Positions 1-8,704 of a stretch of DNA of 47,708 nucleotides are shown here, piece after piece. Origin of the DNA: Methanomicrobiales archaeon HGW-Methanomicrobiales-2. Its GTDB lineage: Archaea; Halobacteriota; Methanomicrobia; Methanomicrobiales; Methanoculleaceae. Under the pieces are notes generated by a model. The model had not been told where the DNA came from, did not search any database, and saw only the letters and a program-made list of their open reading frames with translations. Position 1 is the stretch's first letter; each line of letters starts with the position of its first letter. The position numbers were made by a program, and so were the translations under genes. Where the stretch lies: NCBI GenBank assembly GCA_002839645.1, contig PGYL01000017.1, forward strand, positions 1 to 47,708, in the 5' to 3' direction.

Positions 1-99
1 TTCGACACAGCCACAGTCCCCCTCTGCCCCCTCTTCGACACAGCCACAGTCCCCCTCTGCCCCCTCTTCGACACAGCCACAGTCCCCCTCTGCACCCAC
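1..99. repeat. 33-bp tandem repeat, three copies
   Basis: Three head-to-tail copies of a 33-bp unit (1-33, 34-66, 67-99). The first two are identical and the third diverges in its last bases. The unit is a multiple of three, so it adds 11 residues per copy without shifting the reading frame. The array probably continues left of the window. There are no spacers, so it is not CRISPR. Confidence 0.9.
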
Positions 100-145
100 T
101 CCGACACAACCACAACCTCCGCCACGACCCACGCGGCCTGCCTGA
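2..145 (+). CDS. 3' end of a Pro/Ser/Thr/Gln-rich repeat protein (partial)
   Basis: Frame 2 reads STQPQSPSAPS repeated three times, then a Pro/Arg-rich tail, ending at TGA 143-145. The composition (Ser, Thr, Pro, Gln) fits a disordered linker or surface stalk at the C-terminus of a protein whose body lies left of the window. The other two forward frames are also open across the repeat; this one was chosen because its residue content is the most plausible for a low-complexity tail. No function can be read from it. The gene ends 88 bases before the radical SAM gene. Confidence 0.4.
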   Translation, partial: STQPQSPSAPSSTQPQSPSAPSSTQPQSPSAPTPTQPQPPPRPTRPA

Positions 146-233
146 GCGATGAATCTGCATGCTATCCACGCGGCAATAGCCGTTAACACAGGCGGTCTCC
201 AGCGGGCAGCAGGGGTCCGTCGAAACCAGGATT

Positions 234-1829
234 ATGAGAACTGTGAAGGTGACGCACGTGAAGGACGTTAGTTCTGGAACCTATGGAGACCTCCTGGCTA
301 GGGCCACGCAACGTCTGCATGAGATCAGGAGACTGCAAGTTGCAGGCCTTATATGTCATGATGGTGATTTCATTCCGTCAGTTCATTACCCACCCATTAC
401 GCAATATTCTCCCACTACCGAAGAGGAACTCTTTGCTGATTATACTCTGCCTGATGACGGATTACTTGACATATATGTGCATTTTCCTTTCTGCAAGCAG
501 CACTGCGCTTTCTGCCACTATCCGGCCAAACTGGGAGAGCAAACCGAGGAAAAGAACCGTTACCTGGCCGCTCTGGAAAGGGAGATGGACATCTATATGC
601 ACCGGTTGGGCATTGACACTATCTGGGCTCGATCTATCCTGATCGGCGGTGGTACGCCAACCTTCCTTACTCCGGAGCAATTAGAACAATTTCTCCAATT
701 TTTCTGTGAACGGGTTGATTTGACACATTGCAGTCAGTTTAATTACGACGTTGAACCCGGCACGCTTGTAGGGCACTCCGGTCTTGAGCGTTTACGCATT
801 ATGAGGGACTACGGCGTAGACCGCTTGACTATCGGTGTGCAATCACTCAATGACAATATATTGAAGGTAATGAACCGACCCCATAACGCTCAAACTGCAG
901 TTGAGGCTATTGAGAACAGTCGTCGGTTCGGCTATCAACTCAATGTCGAATTAATCTACGGCTACATAGGTGAAACCGTAGAAAACTGGATTGACGTCAT
1001 GGAAAAAGCTGTCACACTGCCGGTGGATGAGATCCAGTTATACCGTCTGAAAGTTCTGCCGTACGGAGATCGTCAGGGCAGCATCTTCCGATTCTGGAAA
1101 AAGGATCCGTCAAGTATCCCGTCGTTTGAGGACACCATGATGATGAAACAGATTGCTACCGACATCCTTAATGAACATGGCTTTTACGAGAATCTTCGCC
1201 GCGTTTATACTAAAAAAAGAGAGCACTACTCTCATTACGCATACAACCAGTGCTGCATGCTATACGATCAAATCGGGTTTGGCATTACGGCATTTAGCAG
1301 CCTGAGGGATAGATTCGCCCTGAATACGCAGTATTTCGACGAGTATTATGCCTGTATTGCAGGGGGAAAACTGCCTGTTAACCGTGGTATTATCCGTAAC
1401 AGAGAGACACAGGCACGCTGGGCAATCATTTTATCACTAAAAAACAGTGAACTTAAAAAGGCACACTTTGAAAAAGTAACCGGCCTCAGCTTCGATAATA
1501 TCTTCAGGGAGAAAGTTAAACGGCTGAAAAAATTCGGTCTGATCGAGGAGGATGCAGATATCGTCCGCCTGACGGAGTTAGGCGCATTTGTTGCTGATGA
1601 AGTGGCTGAGCAGTTCAACTCAAATGAGTTCATGCCGTTCTCAGGCGATGCGTATGCCTATGGGTCCCTGCATCCTTACGCTGATAACACTTCTGAGGAT
1701 GCACTGGGAAGCGATACGCTTCATGGGGAGCCGAAACGTTGCGTTGAACCGGAACACCTAATTACAAAAGATTTACCCGTTGCGGACGAATTGCCGGACA
1801 GCCGTATACCCGGAGGTCACTATGAGTGA
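234..1829 (+). CDS. HemN/HemW-like radical SAM enzyme
   Basis: Radical SAM protein of 531 aa. The 4Fe-4S motif CX3CX2C is at C87, C91 and C94, in the HemN-type context YVHFPFC. A GGGTP motif (SAM-binding Gly-rich strand) follows, with a long HemN-like C-terminal region. The HemN-like group includes coproporphyrinogen dehydrogenase, HemW and class C radical SAM methylases and cyclopropanases; the true substrate cannot be told. The start ATG 234 has an AGGA close upstream. The last 8 bases overlap the start of the next radical SAM gene, so the two are translationally coupled. Placement with a methyltransferase and an exporter argues against a housekeeping haem role and for a modification step on a small molecule (inference). 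Confidence 0.85.
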   Translation: MRTVKVTHVKDVSSGTYGDLLARATQRLHEIRRLQVAGLICHDGDFIPSVHYPPITQYSPTTEEELFADYTLPDDGLLDIYVHFPFCKQHCAFCHYPAKLGEQTEEKNRYLAALEREMDIYMHRLGIDTIWARSILIGGGTPTFLTPEQLEQFLQFFCERVDLTHCSQFNYDVEPGTLVGHSGLERLRIMRDYGVDRLTIGVQSLNDNILKVMNRPHNAQTAVEAIENSRRFGYQLNVELIYGYIGETVENWIDVMEKAVTLPVDEIQLYRLKVLPYGDRQGSIFRFWKKDPSSIPSFEDTMMMKQIATDILNEHGFYENLRRVYTKKREHYSHYAYNQCCMLYDQIGFGITAFSSLRDRFALNTQYFDEYYACIAGGKLPVNRGIIRNRETQARWAIILSLKNSELKKAHFEKVTGLSFDNIFREKVKRLKKFGLIEEDADIVRLTELGAFVADEVAEQFNSNEFMPFSGDAYAYGSLHPYADNTSEDALGSDTLHGEPKRCVEPEHLITKDLPVADELPDSRIPGGHYE

Positions 1830-2823
1830 CCGACAACTACTGGACCTCTTGACCTCCACTGGCGACCTGCAACAGGAGTTGTTCGGGCAGGCAAGGTCAG
1901 TTAGGCATCAACGTTTTGGCGACGAGATAGTATTGCGCGGTGTCCTTGAGATCTCCAACATCTGTCAGAAAGACTGCGATTACTGTGCAATGCGCCGTAG
2001 CAATAATTCTTTGAACCGGTTCAGGCTCGATGTAGAGACAATCATGGAAGTTGCCAGGGGTATTACGGAGGCTGGCATCAACACTATTTTTCTACAGTCC
2101 GGACAGGATACCCGATGTGATCCGGTTCTGGATGAGGTTATCCCTGCAATCGCGAATGACCTGGGGGCAGAGGTTCTTTTAAACGTCGGTGAGCGCAGTA
2201 AAGAGACTTATGAGCGGTTTGCGCAGCTCGGAGCCAGGTCCTTTATAATGAAATACGAGACCTCCGATGCTGCCTTATATAAGGACGTAACGCATGGGCC
2301 ACTGGACCGGAGACTCCAGTGCATGAGATGGATACGGGATGCCGGCATGAAAATTGGAACCGGAAATATTATCGGACTGCCGCATCAATCAATCGAGAGC
2401 TTAGCATCGGATATTCGGCTGGCATTCGAATTTAAACCGGATTTTGTCAGTGCAGCGCCCTTTATCCCCAACCCCGGGACACCGCTTCAACATCAACCTC
2501 TCGGGGACCTTAACCTGACTCTTAACACTATGGCCGTTCTGCGCATTGGGTTAAAGGATGCGTTGATACCATCGGTTAGTGCTCTTGAGTACGTTCGACC
2601 CGGGGGTCAGTTGATGGGGTTAAATGCAGGAGCCAATGTCATGACCATCAATTTCACCCCGCAGCTCTACAGGGAACATTACAGGATTTACTCAAAAGAC
2701 CGTTTTATAGTAACTCTCAACCACGCGATCAACACGGCTAAAATGGCTAACTTAGCGGCAAATCCCGGGGTTAAGTTCAGAACAGAAGCACCTGATTGTG
2801 AATCGTTGACAAATAACTCTTGA
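1822..2823 (+). CDS. HydE/BioB-like radical SAM protein
   Basis: A 333-aa radical SAM protein with CX3CX2C at C48, C52 and C55 (motif CQKDCDYC). It resembles HydE of [FeFe]-hydrogenase maturation: LQSGQDTR, the PFIPNPGTPL segment and a C-terminal NAGANVM stretch match HydE-family landmarks. HmdB of methanogens uses CX5CX2C, so this is not HmdB. ATG 1822 is preferred to an upstream in-frame start because it has GGAGG at 1812-1816 and overlaps the preceding stop by 8 bases. HydE/BioB/PylB relatives do hydrogen abstraction, C-S or C-C rearrangement chemistry. No [FeFe] hydrogenase gene is nearby, so a different substrate is likely. Function in this cassette is unknown. Confidence 0.8.
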   Translation: MSDRQLLDLLTSTGDLQQELFGQARSVRHQRFGDEIVLRGVLEISNICQKDCDYCAMRRSNNSLNRFRLDVETIMEVARGITEAGINTIFLQSGQDTRCDPVLDEVIPAIANDLGAEVLLNVGERSKETYERFAQLGARSFIMKYETSDAALYKDVTHGPLDRRLQCMRWIRDAGMKIGTGNIIGLPHQSIESLASDIRLAFEFKPDFVSAAPFIPNPGTPLQHQPLGDLNLTLNTMAVLRIGLKDALIPSVSALEYVRPGGQLMGLNAGANVMTINFTPQLYREHYRIYSKDRFIVTLNHAINTAKMANLAANPGVKFRTEAPDCESLTNNS

Positions 2824-2841
2824 CATGAGGAGAAATATATT

Positions 2842-4986
2842 ATGCTCAGGGGCAATGACGTAAACACCTCCCTGTTACCGGATGGCACAGATTCGACTTC
2901 CGCCATTACTCTTGATATCCGCTCGAAAGCCTCGGTTATCCATATTGGAAGCCTTGACTCTTTCGACATCACCGAAGGGGGGAAGGCTGCAGCCGGGGAG
3001 ATACTTGGCTATCTGGAAACGGGCAATGCAGAATCACTTAAACGAGCGATAGATATCTACGATGACGTTATTCCCAATGAAAATTTTGGAGGCGAATACA
3101 CAGCGTTGCAGTGGATATGCAGGCTGTTTCTGGCACCGGAAGACAAGAGAATAGATTTTCTTTCTCACCCTCTTGTCGCCAGCTGGGTTGATCTGCTGGT
3201 GAAAGATGATTACGCAAACTTGAGGGAATATTTAAAGAGGAAATACCATCTCGTAGAGGATGAGAACAAGGACCCCATGGCCGGAGTGAAACTTCGCTTT
3301 CTTGAAGACTTTATCCTTTTCAACAATCCTGACCGTGAGCGCTGGGATAAGATCGGTGAGAATATTTATTACCTTGGCCTGAAGGAAGGTAGCAGCGTTA
3401 TAGATTTTGGATGCGGTCCGGGGTATTTTACATTAAAGTTTGCAGACATCGTCGGTGAAAAGGGGCACGTATACGGCATCGAGACAAATGAGCAGCACAT
3501 CAATTTCGTCAAGGACTACATAAAACAATACAATATCAGCAACGTAGACATTTATCAGTACCAGACGGATGGATGGGGTCTGAAGGACCCCATCAAAGTC
3601 GACATGATCTTTCTGTGTTCGCTGTATCACATACTCTATGCGGCCTTTACCGATGGGGAAAGAGATCTCTTTATTGAACACATCAAAAAATACCTCAAAG
3701 ACGACGGTCGCCTTGTCATTGTAGATAACGATCTCGTTGAAAGCGAAGAATTGCCGTATCATGGGCCGTACATATCCCGCGATATGATCGTCAGCCAGTT
3801 ATGGCATTATGGCTTCGAGCTCATTTGCCAGTATCAATTCACAGTCCAGCGTTATATCCTTGAATTTAAAATTACAAATAAAGCGCGAAGCTTGCCTGAT
3901 CCTTCGCTCTTAATTCCGGCGGTGTTTGCCGATGAAAAATCAACTCATGCTATTAAAGTTACTTCACCATTATCACTGATCCGCTACCGTATGATCGGCA
4001 CCTCATCGCAGGGCTACACAATACTGGGGAAGAAAGCTGCCAGGCTTTTCTCTGCGGCGCTTGAAAATAAGGATCAAGGCAGTCTTACAACCGCTCTTAA
4101 TGCGTATAAATCGTTGATCCCCCAGGAGAGAATCGGAGATGAGTACACGGTCTTTGAGTGGTTCTGCACATATCTTCTGGCGCACAAAGATGAGCAGGCA
4201 AAAATGCTTGCCGACCCATTTGACGCTGAATTTTTCCACTCTCTGGCAGATGATGACTTTGCACTGTTGAAAAAATACGTCCGGATAAAGTACGACCTGG
4301 CTCAACCGGATCCTGAAATGCCTGGAGCAGGTGATGCATTTGCAAGCAGGCAGATCCACGATATTGTCTACGAGTATTCGGGAGACGAAGTGAGTTTCGA
4401 TCAGCTCAACAAGTGGAGCGAGTTTATCTCCTTCAATAATCCCAACCGTGAAACCTGGGAGAAGACGGGTGATATGCTCAGTTACCTGGATATTGGCGAT
4501 GGGGAAGTCGTTGCGGATATAGGCTGTGGTTTTGGGTTCTTCTCGTTCAAATTCTCTCAGATGGTAGGTGAAGACGGCAGGGTCTACTCTACCGAAGTCA
4601 ACAGAGACACACTTGCCTATGTGGAGAAAATCCGTGATAAATTCGGACTGAATATACAGACCGTTCAGGCACGTTTAAATGATGCCTGTCTACCCCCCGG
4701 GTGTATTGATACCGTCTTTATGTGCTCGATGTACCACGCTGTCTACATTGCCTCTCTTGAGTCTGTAAAAGACGAGTTTATTGCCAGTCTAAAGAGAGCC
4801 CTGAAGAAGGGGGGAAGACTCGTGATCGTGGATAACGCGATAACTCCTCCGTCTGTTGTGGCCTATTTCGGCTCTGCCATTGCCAGAGAACTGGTTATCG
4901 CTCAATTAGAATACTATGGGTTTCACTTGGTCGATTCAAAGCAGTTTGTTCCCCAGCGTTATGTGCTGGTTTTCCAGCAAGACTGA
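2842..4986 (+). CDS. Double methyltransferase protein with internal tandem duplication
   Basis: A 714-aa protein made of two similar halves. Each half has a helical domain of about 90 residues (about 46-135 and 393-480) followed by a class I SAM-dependent methyltransferase. The SAM-binding loops are DFGCGPGYF near residue 188 and DIGCGFGFF near residue 558. Each half ends with a closely matching block (GRLVIVDN, then a strand ending in RYIL or RYVL). Signature phrases recur in order, such as GGEYTALQW/GDEYTVFEW, FNNPDRERW/FNNPNRETW and CSLYH/CSMYH. Both SAM motifs look intact, so both may be active, or one may bind substrate. GAGGAG at 2827-2832 is a strong ribosome site. The gene sits between two radical SAM genes and an ABC exporter in the same direction. 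Confidence 0.85.
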   Translation: MLRGNDVNTSLLPDGTDSTSAITLDIRSKASVIHIGSLDSFDITEGGKAAAGEILGYLETGNAESLKRAIDIYDDVIPNENFGGEYTALQWICRLFLAPEDKRIDFLSHPLVASWVDLLVKDDYANLREYLKRKYHLVEDENKDPMAGVKLRFLEDFILFNNPDRERWDKIGENIYYLGLKEGSSVIDFGCGPGYFTLKFADIVGEKGHVYGIETNEQHINFVKDYIKQYNISNVDIYQYQTDGWGLKDPIKVDMIFLCSLYHILYAAFTDGERDLFIEHIKKYLKDDGRLVIVDNDLVESEELPYHGPYISRDMIVSQLWHYGFELICQYQFTVQRYILEFKITNKARSLPDPSLLIPAVFADEKSTHAIKVTSPLSLIRYRMIGTSSQGYTILGKKAARLFSAALENKDQGSLTTALNAYKSLIPQERIGDEYTVFEWFCTYLLAHKDEQAKMLADPFDAEFFHSLADDDFALLKKYVRIKYDLAQPDPEMPGAGDAFASRQIHDIVYEYSGDEVSFDQLNKWSEFISFNNPNRETWEKTGDMLSYLDIGDGEVVADIGCGFGFFSFKFSQMVGEDGRVYSTEVNRDTLAYVEKIRDKFGLNIQTVQARLNDACLPPGCIDTVFMCSMYHAVYIASLESVKDEFIASLKRALKKGGRLVIVDNAITPPSVVAYFGSAIARELVIAQLEYYGFHLVDSKQFVPQRYVLVFQQD

Positions 4987-5001
4987 AAGGGCTAGTCTGT
5001 C

Positions 5002-6000
5002 ATGTTGCATGCTATAGAGACAAGCGGGATAACCAAGAAATTTAGTGAGGTTACTGCTGTAAACAATGTCAACATCTCGATCAAGCAGGGAGAGTTGTTC
5101 GGGCTTCTCGGCCCGAACGGTGCAGGGAAAACAACTCTCATAAACATGTTATCCACCATGACCGTGCCCTCAAGCGGAAGTGCCAGAGTATGGGGATTCG
5201 ATGTGGTAGCAGATGCTTCTTTGGTTCGGCAGAGCATTGGTGTAGTCTTCCAGGACATTACGCTTGATGACCGCCTCACCGGTCGGGAGAATCTGGACCT
5301 TCATGGCAGGCTGTACGGTCTTGGTGGCAGGATTAGAAAACAAAGGATTGAAGAAGTCCTCTCTCTGGTTGAGCTCACGGATCGGGCGGACTCTCTGGTT
5401 AAGACGTACTCCGGTGGAATGTTGAGACGTCTTCAGATTGCACGTGGGTTGATCCACAGGCCCCACGTTTTATTCCTGGATGAGCCCACACTGGGCCTTG
5501 ATCCCCAGACCCGGGCTCATATCTGGGAGTATATAATGACCCTGACCAAGGAAGGTGTGACCATTGTGCTCACCACGCACTATCTGGAGGAGGCGGACCA
5601 CCTGTGCAACAGGGTTGCTATCATCGATCGTGGTGAAATTGTTGTAATCGATACTCCGAAGACCTTAAAGAGCAGGCTTGGGGGAGATGTGATTACGCTC
5701 GAGCTGGAAGACTCTGCTGATATTGCACGATTGTACGCCATCTATGAACATGATGGATTTGCAACGATGGTGTCCCGGAGCAGTAACGAGATATCTATGG
5801 CCGTCAGGGATGGTGAGAGCAAGATCCCGCGTGTATTGAACCTTGCTTATAATGCGGGCATCTCAATTCATTCAGTCAGCCTGCATAAACCCGCGCTGGA
5901 CGATGTGTTTCTCTATCATACGGGTCGTGCAATAAAAGATACAGACAACAGCGAACTACAGGGGCTCATGAGATCCAGAAGCCATTCAATGAGGAGATAG
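5002..6000 (+). CDS. ABC exporter ATP-binding protein (DrrA-type)
   Basis: A 332-aa ATPase. The Walker A GPNGAGKTT is near residue 37, the signature is YSGGM, and Walker B is LFLDEPTLGLDP, followed by the switch histidine (TTHYLEEAD). The C-terminal extension of about 100 residues after the ATPase core is typical of DrrA/CcmA-like ATPases of drug, lipid or natural-product exporters. It starts 15 bases after the methyltransferase gene and is followed 3 bases later by its permease, so it is part of the same transcription unit. It powers export across the cytoplasmic membrane; the cargo is presumably the product of the upstream enzymes (inference). Confidence 0.92.
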   Translation: MLHAIETSGITKKFSEVTAVNNVNISIKQGELFGLLGPNGAGKTTLINMLSTMTVPSSGSARVWGFDVVADASLVRQSIGVVFQDITLDDRLTGRENLDLHGRLYGLGGRIRKQRIEEVLSLVELTDRADSLVKTYSGGMLRRLQIARGLIHRPHVLFLDEPTLGLDPQTRAHIWEYIMTLTKEGVTIVLTTHYLEEADHLCNRVAIIDRGEIVVIDTPKTLKSRLGGDVITLELEDSADIARLYAIYEHDGFATMVSRSSNEISMAVRDGESKIPRVLNLAYNAGISIHSVSLHKPALDDVFLYHTGRAIKDTDNSELQGLMRSRSHSMRR

Positions 6001-6003
6001 GGT

Positions 6004-6768
6004 ATGCCGAAAAGGGCGGTTGGGGTCGTCTATGCCATGTGGCTTGGTGAAATGCTGAGGTTCTGGCGTTCAAAATCGCGTATTGTTGGAGCCCTTTCAA
6101 CCCCTTTTACTTTCATGCTCTTTCTTGGTCCCGGTCTCAGTTCCGGGTTTCAATTTCAGGGTGGAGGTGCTGTAGATATCAGCTTCTTTGCGCCGGGTTT
6201 CATAACGATGTCCGTCCTCTTCGCCTCCCTGTTTGCAGGCGGATCCATTATATGGGAACGGGAGTCCGGCATTCTTAAAGAGGTTCTGATCGCACCTGTC
6301 AGCCGTTTCTTCATAGCGCTTGGAAAGGCCGCGGGCGGGGTTACAATTGCCCTGATTCAGGGCATTATGGTGCTGATTTTTGCTGGACTTATTGGTGTGC
6401 ACTATGTCTCCGGTATAGGCGTGCTGGGAGGCATAATTATCATGGGTCTTTCGAGTATCGGATTTATTGGAGTGGGCGTCTCATTGGCTTCCAGGATCGA
6501 GAGTCCGGAGGGGTTTCAGATGATCATGAGTTTCCTGGCGATGCCCCTTGTCCTCCTGAGTGGAGCGTTTTTCCCTATCTCTGACTTGCCTGTCTGGCTA
6601 AAGGGTCTTGTCTACGTCAATCCTCTCACCTACGGTGTTGAGGCGCTGCGCTGGTGCCTCCTGGGGAACTCCACGATCCCGGTTTCGTTGAGCATCGCAG
6701 TGATTACTCTGTTTGCCGTTGCCATGCTTGGAATCGGAGGAAACCTTTTCGGAAGAATAAAGGTTTAG
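6004..6768 (+). CDS. ABC-2 type exporter permease (DrrB-type)
   Basis: A 254-aa integral membrane protein with about six hydrophobic segments and the ABC-2 hallmark near the C-terminus: a hydrophobic segment ending LLSGAFFPISDLPVWL, then NPLTYGVEALRW. It forms the membrane channel for the ATPase encoded just upstream. The ribosome site GAGGAG (5991-5996) lies inside the end of the ATPase gene. This is the last gene of the cassette; the next gene is almost 500 bases away. Confidence 0.92.
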   Translation: MPKRAVGVVYAMWLGEMLRFWRSKSRIVGALSTPFTFMLFLGPGLSSGFQFQGGGAVDISFFAPGFITMSVLFASLFAGGSIIWERESGILKEVLIAPVSRFFIALGKAAGGVTIALIQGIMVLIFAGLIGVHYVSGIGVLGGIIIMGLSSIGFIGVGVSLASRIESPEGFQMIMSFLAMPLVLLSGAFFPISDLPVWLKGLVYVNPLTYGVEALRWCLLGNSTIPVSLSIAVITLFAVAMLGIGGNLFGRIKV

Positions 6769-7262
6769 GTGCTGGTCCCGGAGTGAAGAGATTGCTGATG
6801 CGAAACGTCGTGATCCAACAATACTCTCCCTTCGGATATAGTCTCTAAGTCGCTGGTGGACCTTTGCTTAACACTTGAAACTGGACGCCGGTACTCCCGG
6901 CTCGAGCTTCATGTATCCCCCATACGGCCGCGGAGACTAGTAAGTTATTTATATCATATGTAAATCCTTTACACCGGATCAGTCCTCCGATGCATAGAGT
7001 AGAGATGTCGGTTAGAGTTATAATTCCAGATAACGCAGACAAGCCATTTAAACAACGGAATCAAACTCCAGTCCTTGACAGATTCATCTCATCGTTCGGG
7101 GGTTCCGGTAAAAATGATGGAGCAGGTTTCTTATGATACGATAGACTGCAGGAGAAACGCCATGGCAGATGGAAACCTCATGTAGAAGATCTCCGCATGC
7201 GAACCGGGGGAAAATCTCCCTAAACGATAGCCGGCCTGCTTTACGATCACGGGTGAAGTGAG
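6769..7262. other. Long intergenic stretch after the exporter cassette
   Basis: No convincing gene. Short open frames here lack ribosome sites and family resemblance. An AT-rich TATA-like box (TTATTTATATC) lies near 6945-6956, and there is no clear oligo-T terminator after the exporter. It probably contains the end of the cassette transcript and a promoter for the 7263 gene, whose ribosome site GGTGA is at about 7252-7256. Confidence 0.5.
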
Positions 7263-8672
7263 ATGAGGCAGATGATGTTGTATGTCGTGGTTATCCTGTT
7301 TTCTGTCGCCATAAGTGTCACAACCGGTGTCATTGCGCCCCCGGTGACACCATCTCTTCCTGAACAATGGACCCCTGGCGCCGAAACGTCACCAACAACA
7401 CCCACTTCTCCTGTCCAATGGACCCCGGGCATCGAAACATCGCCGACAACACCGGCTCCCCCCGGGCCACAGGCTACGGGCACCGAAACATTATCCCCCG
7501 CAACGCCGGAATCACAGATTGCTGTCATGGGGATTACCATTAGCCCGGAAGTGTTCATGTATGGGGATACCGGTGTGATCGGGGTCGAGATCAGGAACAC
7601 GGGATCCACCGGCGTTGCCATCAGCGCTGCAAGGTTGTTATCGGACGGAGTAACCGTAGTTAACGATGAGACCTACGATGTGGTCGGCACCGTAGGTCCC
7701 GGAAGCACCATGCAGTTCACCTTCACGGTGAAGGCGGATGTTGCCGACGGTATTTATTACCCGGCATTTTACCTGGATATGCGCGACGGCGGAAGCTTCC
7801 GTTACCACATTCCGGTGCAGGTTTCGGACTCGCAGATCTGGGTTTCCATCCAGAATGCACCGGAGACGTTCCCGGCCGACAGCGAAGATACTGTCATTCT
7901 CTCCGTCGGTAATCCCCGGGAAAATACGGTGAATGGCGTGACGATCATCCCGACGGGGATCGGGTTTACATCCACCCCCAAAGCCGTTTTCCTTGGCAAT
8001 CTCCCGGCCGATATGGTGAGAAGCGCATCCTTCAATATCACCGCATCGCAGGCGACCGATCTCACGTTCATCATCTCCTACCGGAACGGGATTAACCAGC
8101 ACAATGAGACCCTGACCCTCCCGGTTGTGGTCGGCCGGAGGACGGTGGATCCGGAGATGGTGATCAATAACATCGAGATAGCCCGGAACGGTCCTTCGAT
8201 CGATCTGACAGGAGACGTTACCAACGCAGGCCTTAAAGATGCATACTCGGTTCAGGTCACCGTCGGCAGTCCGGCGCAGGCAATCGCTCCCTATCCGGTG
8301 TATGTTGTCGGCAGGCTTGAACCCGACGACTTTTCGAGTTTCGAGATCACATGCAGAGCCGAGGGGGCATCCTCGGTGCCGCTGATCGTCCAGTACAAGG
8401 ACGCTACCGGAAAAACCTATGAGGAGACCGTGACCGTCTCTCTGACCGACACGCAATCCCCGTCGCAGGGGAACACCGGCATTCAATCAGGAGCAGGCTC
8501 GACCTCACCATGGAATGGCCCTGGTGGAGAGAGTATGTCCGGATCCTCTGAAGGCGGATCTGCGCGGGTTCCGATCCTTGAGATCGCCCTCGTGATCATC
8601 GGGGGCGTTGTCGTCGCCATCGCATGGCGGAAGGGGTATTTCGCGAAGATCCGCAAGCGCCCGCCCGGATAG
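7263..8672 (+). CDS. Membrane-anchored surface protein with CARDB/COG1361-type repeats
   Basis: A 469-aa exported protein: an N-terminal hydrophobic signal, then a Thr/Pro-rich stalk with two near-repeats of a unit containing QWTPG-ETSPTTP (about residues 35-75), then three or so beta-sandwich domains of the CARDB/COG1361 kind, a Ser/Gly-rich linker, and a C-terminal transmembrane helix with a basic tail (WRKGYF...). It is probably displayed outside the cell, tethered by the last helix. COG1361 proteins often sit beside MacB/LolC-type ABC permeases in methanogens, as here, where the permease gene starts 33 bases downstream. The ligand is unknown. Confidence 0.75.
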   Translation: MRQMMLYVVVILFSVAISVTTGVIAPPVTPSLPEQWTPGAETSPTTPTSPVQWTPGIETSPTTPAPPGPQATGTETLSPATPESQIAVMGITISPEVFMYGDTGVIGVEIRNTGSTGVAISAARLLSDGVTVVNDETYDVVGTVGPGSTMQFTFTVKADVADGIYYPAFYLDMRDGGSFRYHIPVQVSDSQIWVSIQNAPETFPADSEDTVILSVGNPRENTVNGVTIIPTGIGFTSTPKAVFLGNLPADMVRSASFNITASQATDLTFIISYRNGINQHNETLTLPVVVGRRTVDPEMVINNIEIARNGPSIDLTGDVTNAGLKDAYSVQVTVGSPAQAIAPYPVYVVGRLEPDDFSSFEITCRAEGASSVPLIVQYKDATGKTYEETVTVSLTDTQSPSQGNTGIQSGAGSTSPWNGPGGESMSGSSEGGSARVPILEIALVIIGGVVVAIAWRKGYFAKIRKRPPG

Positions 8673-8704
8673 GCGGGTGTCGTGATCAGGGATGTGGATG
8701 TCGT

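Noticed and set aside
1-110. CRISPR-like repeat at the left edge
   Set aside because: The copies are directly adjacent with no spacers, and the unit is in frame with a protein tail. No CRISPR array was found anywhere in the window despite the cas1 remnant.
1822-2823. HmdB of the [Fe]-hydrogenase cofactor pathway
   Set aside because: HmdB has CX5CX2C; this protein has CX3CX2C, and no other hmd-type genes are nearby.
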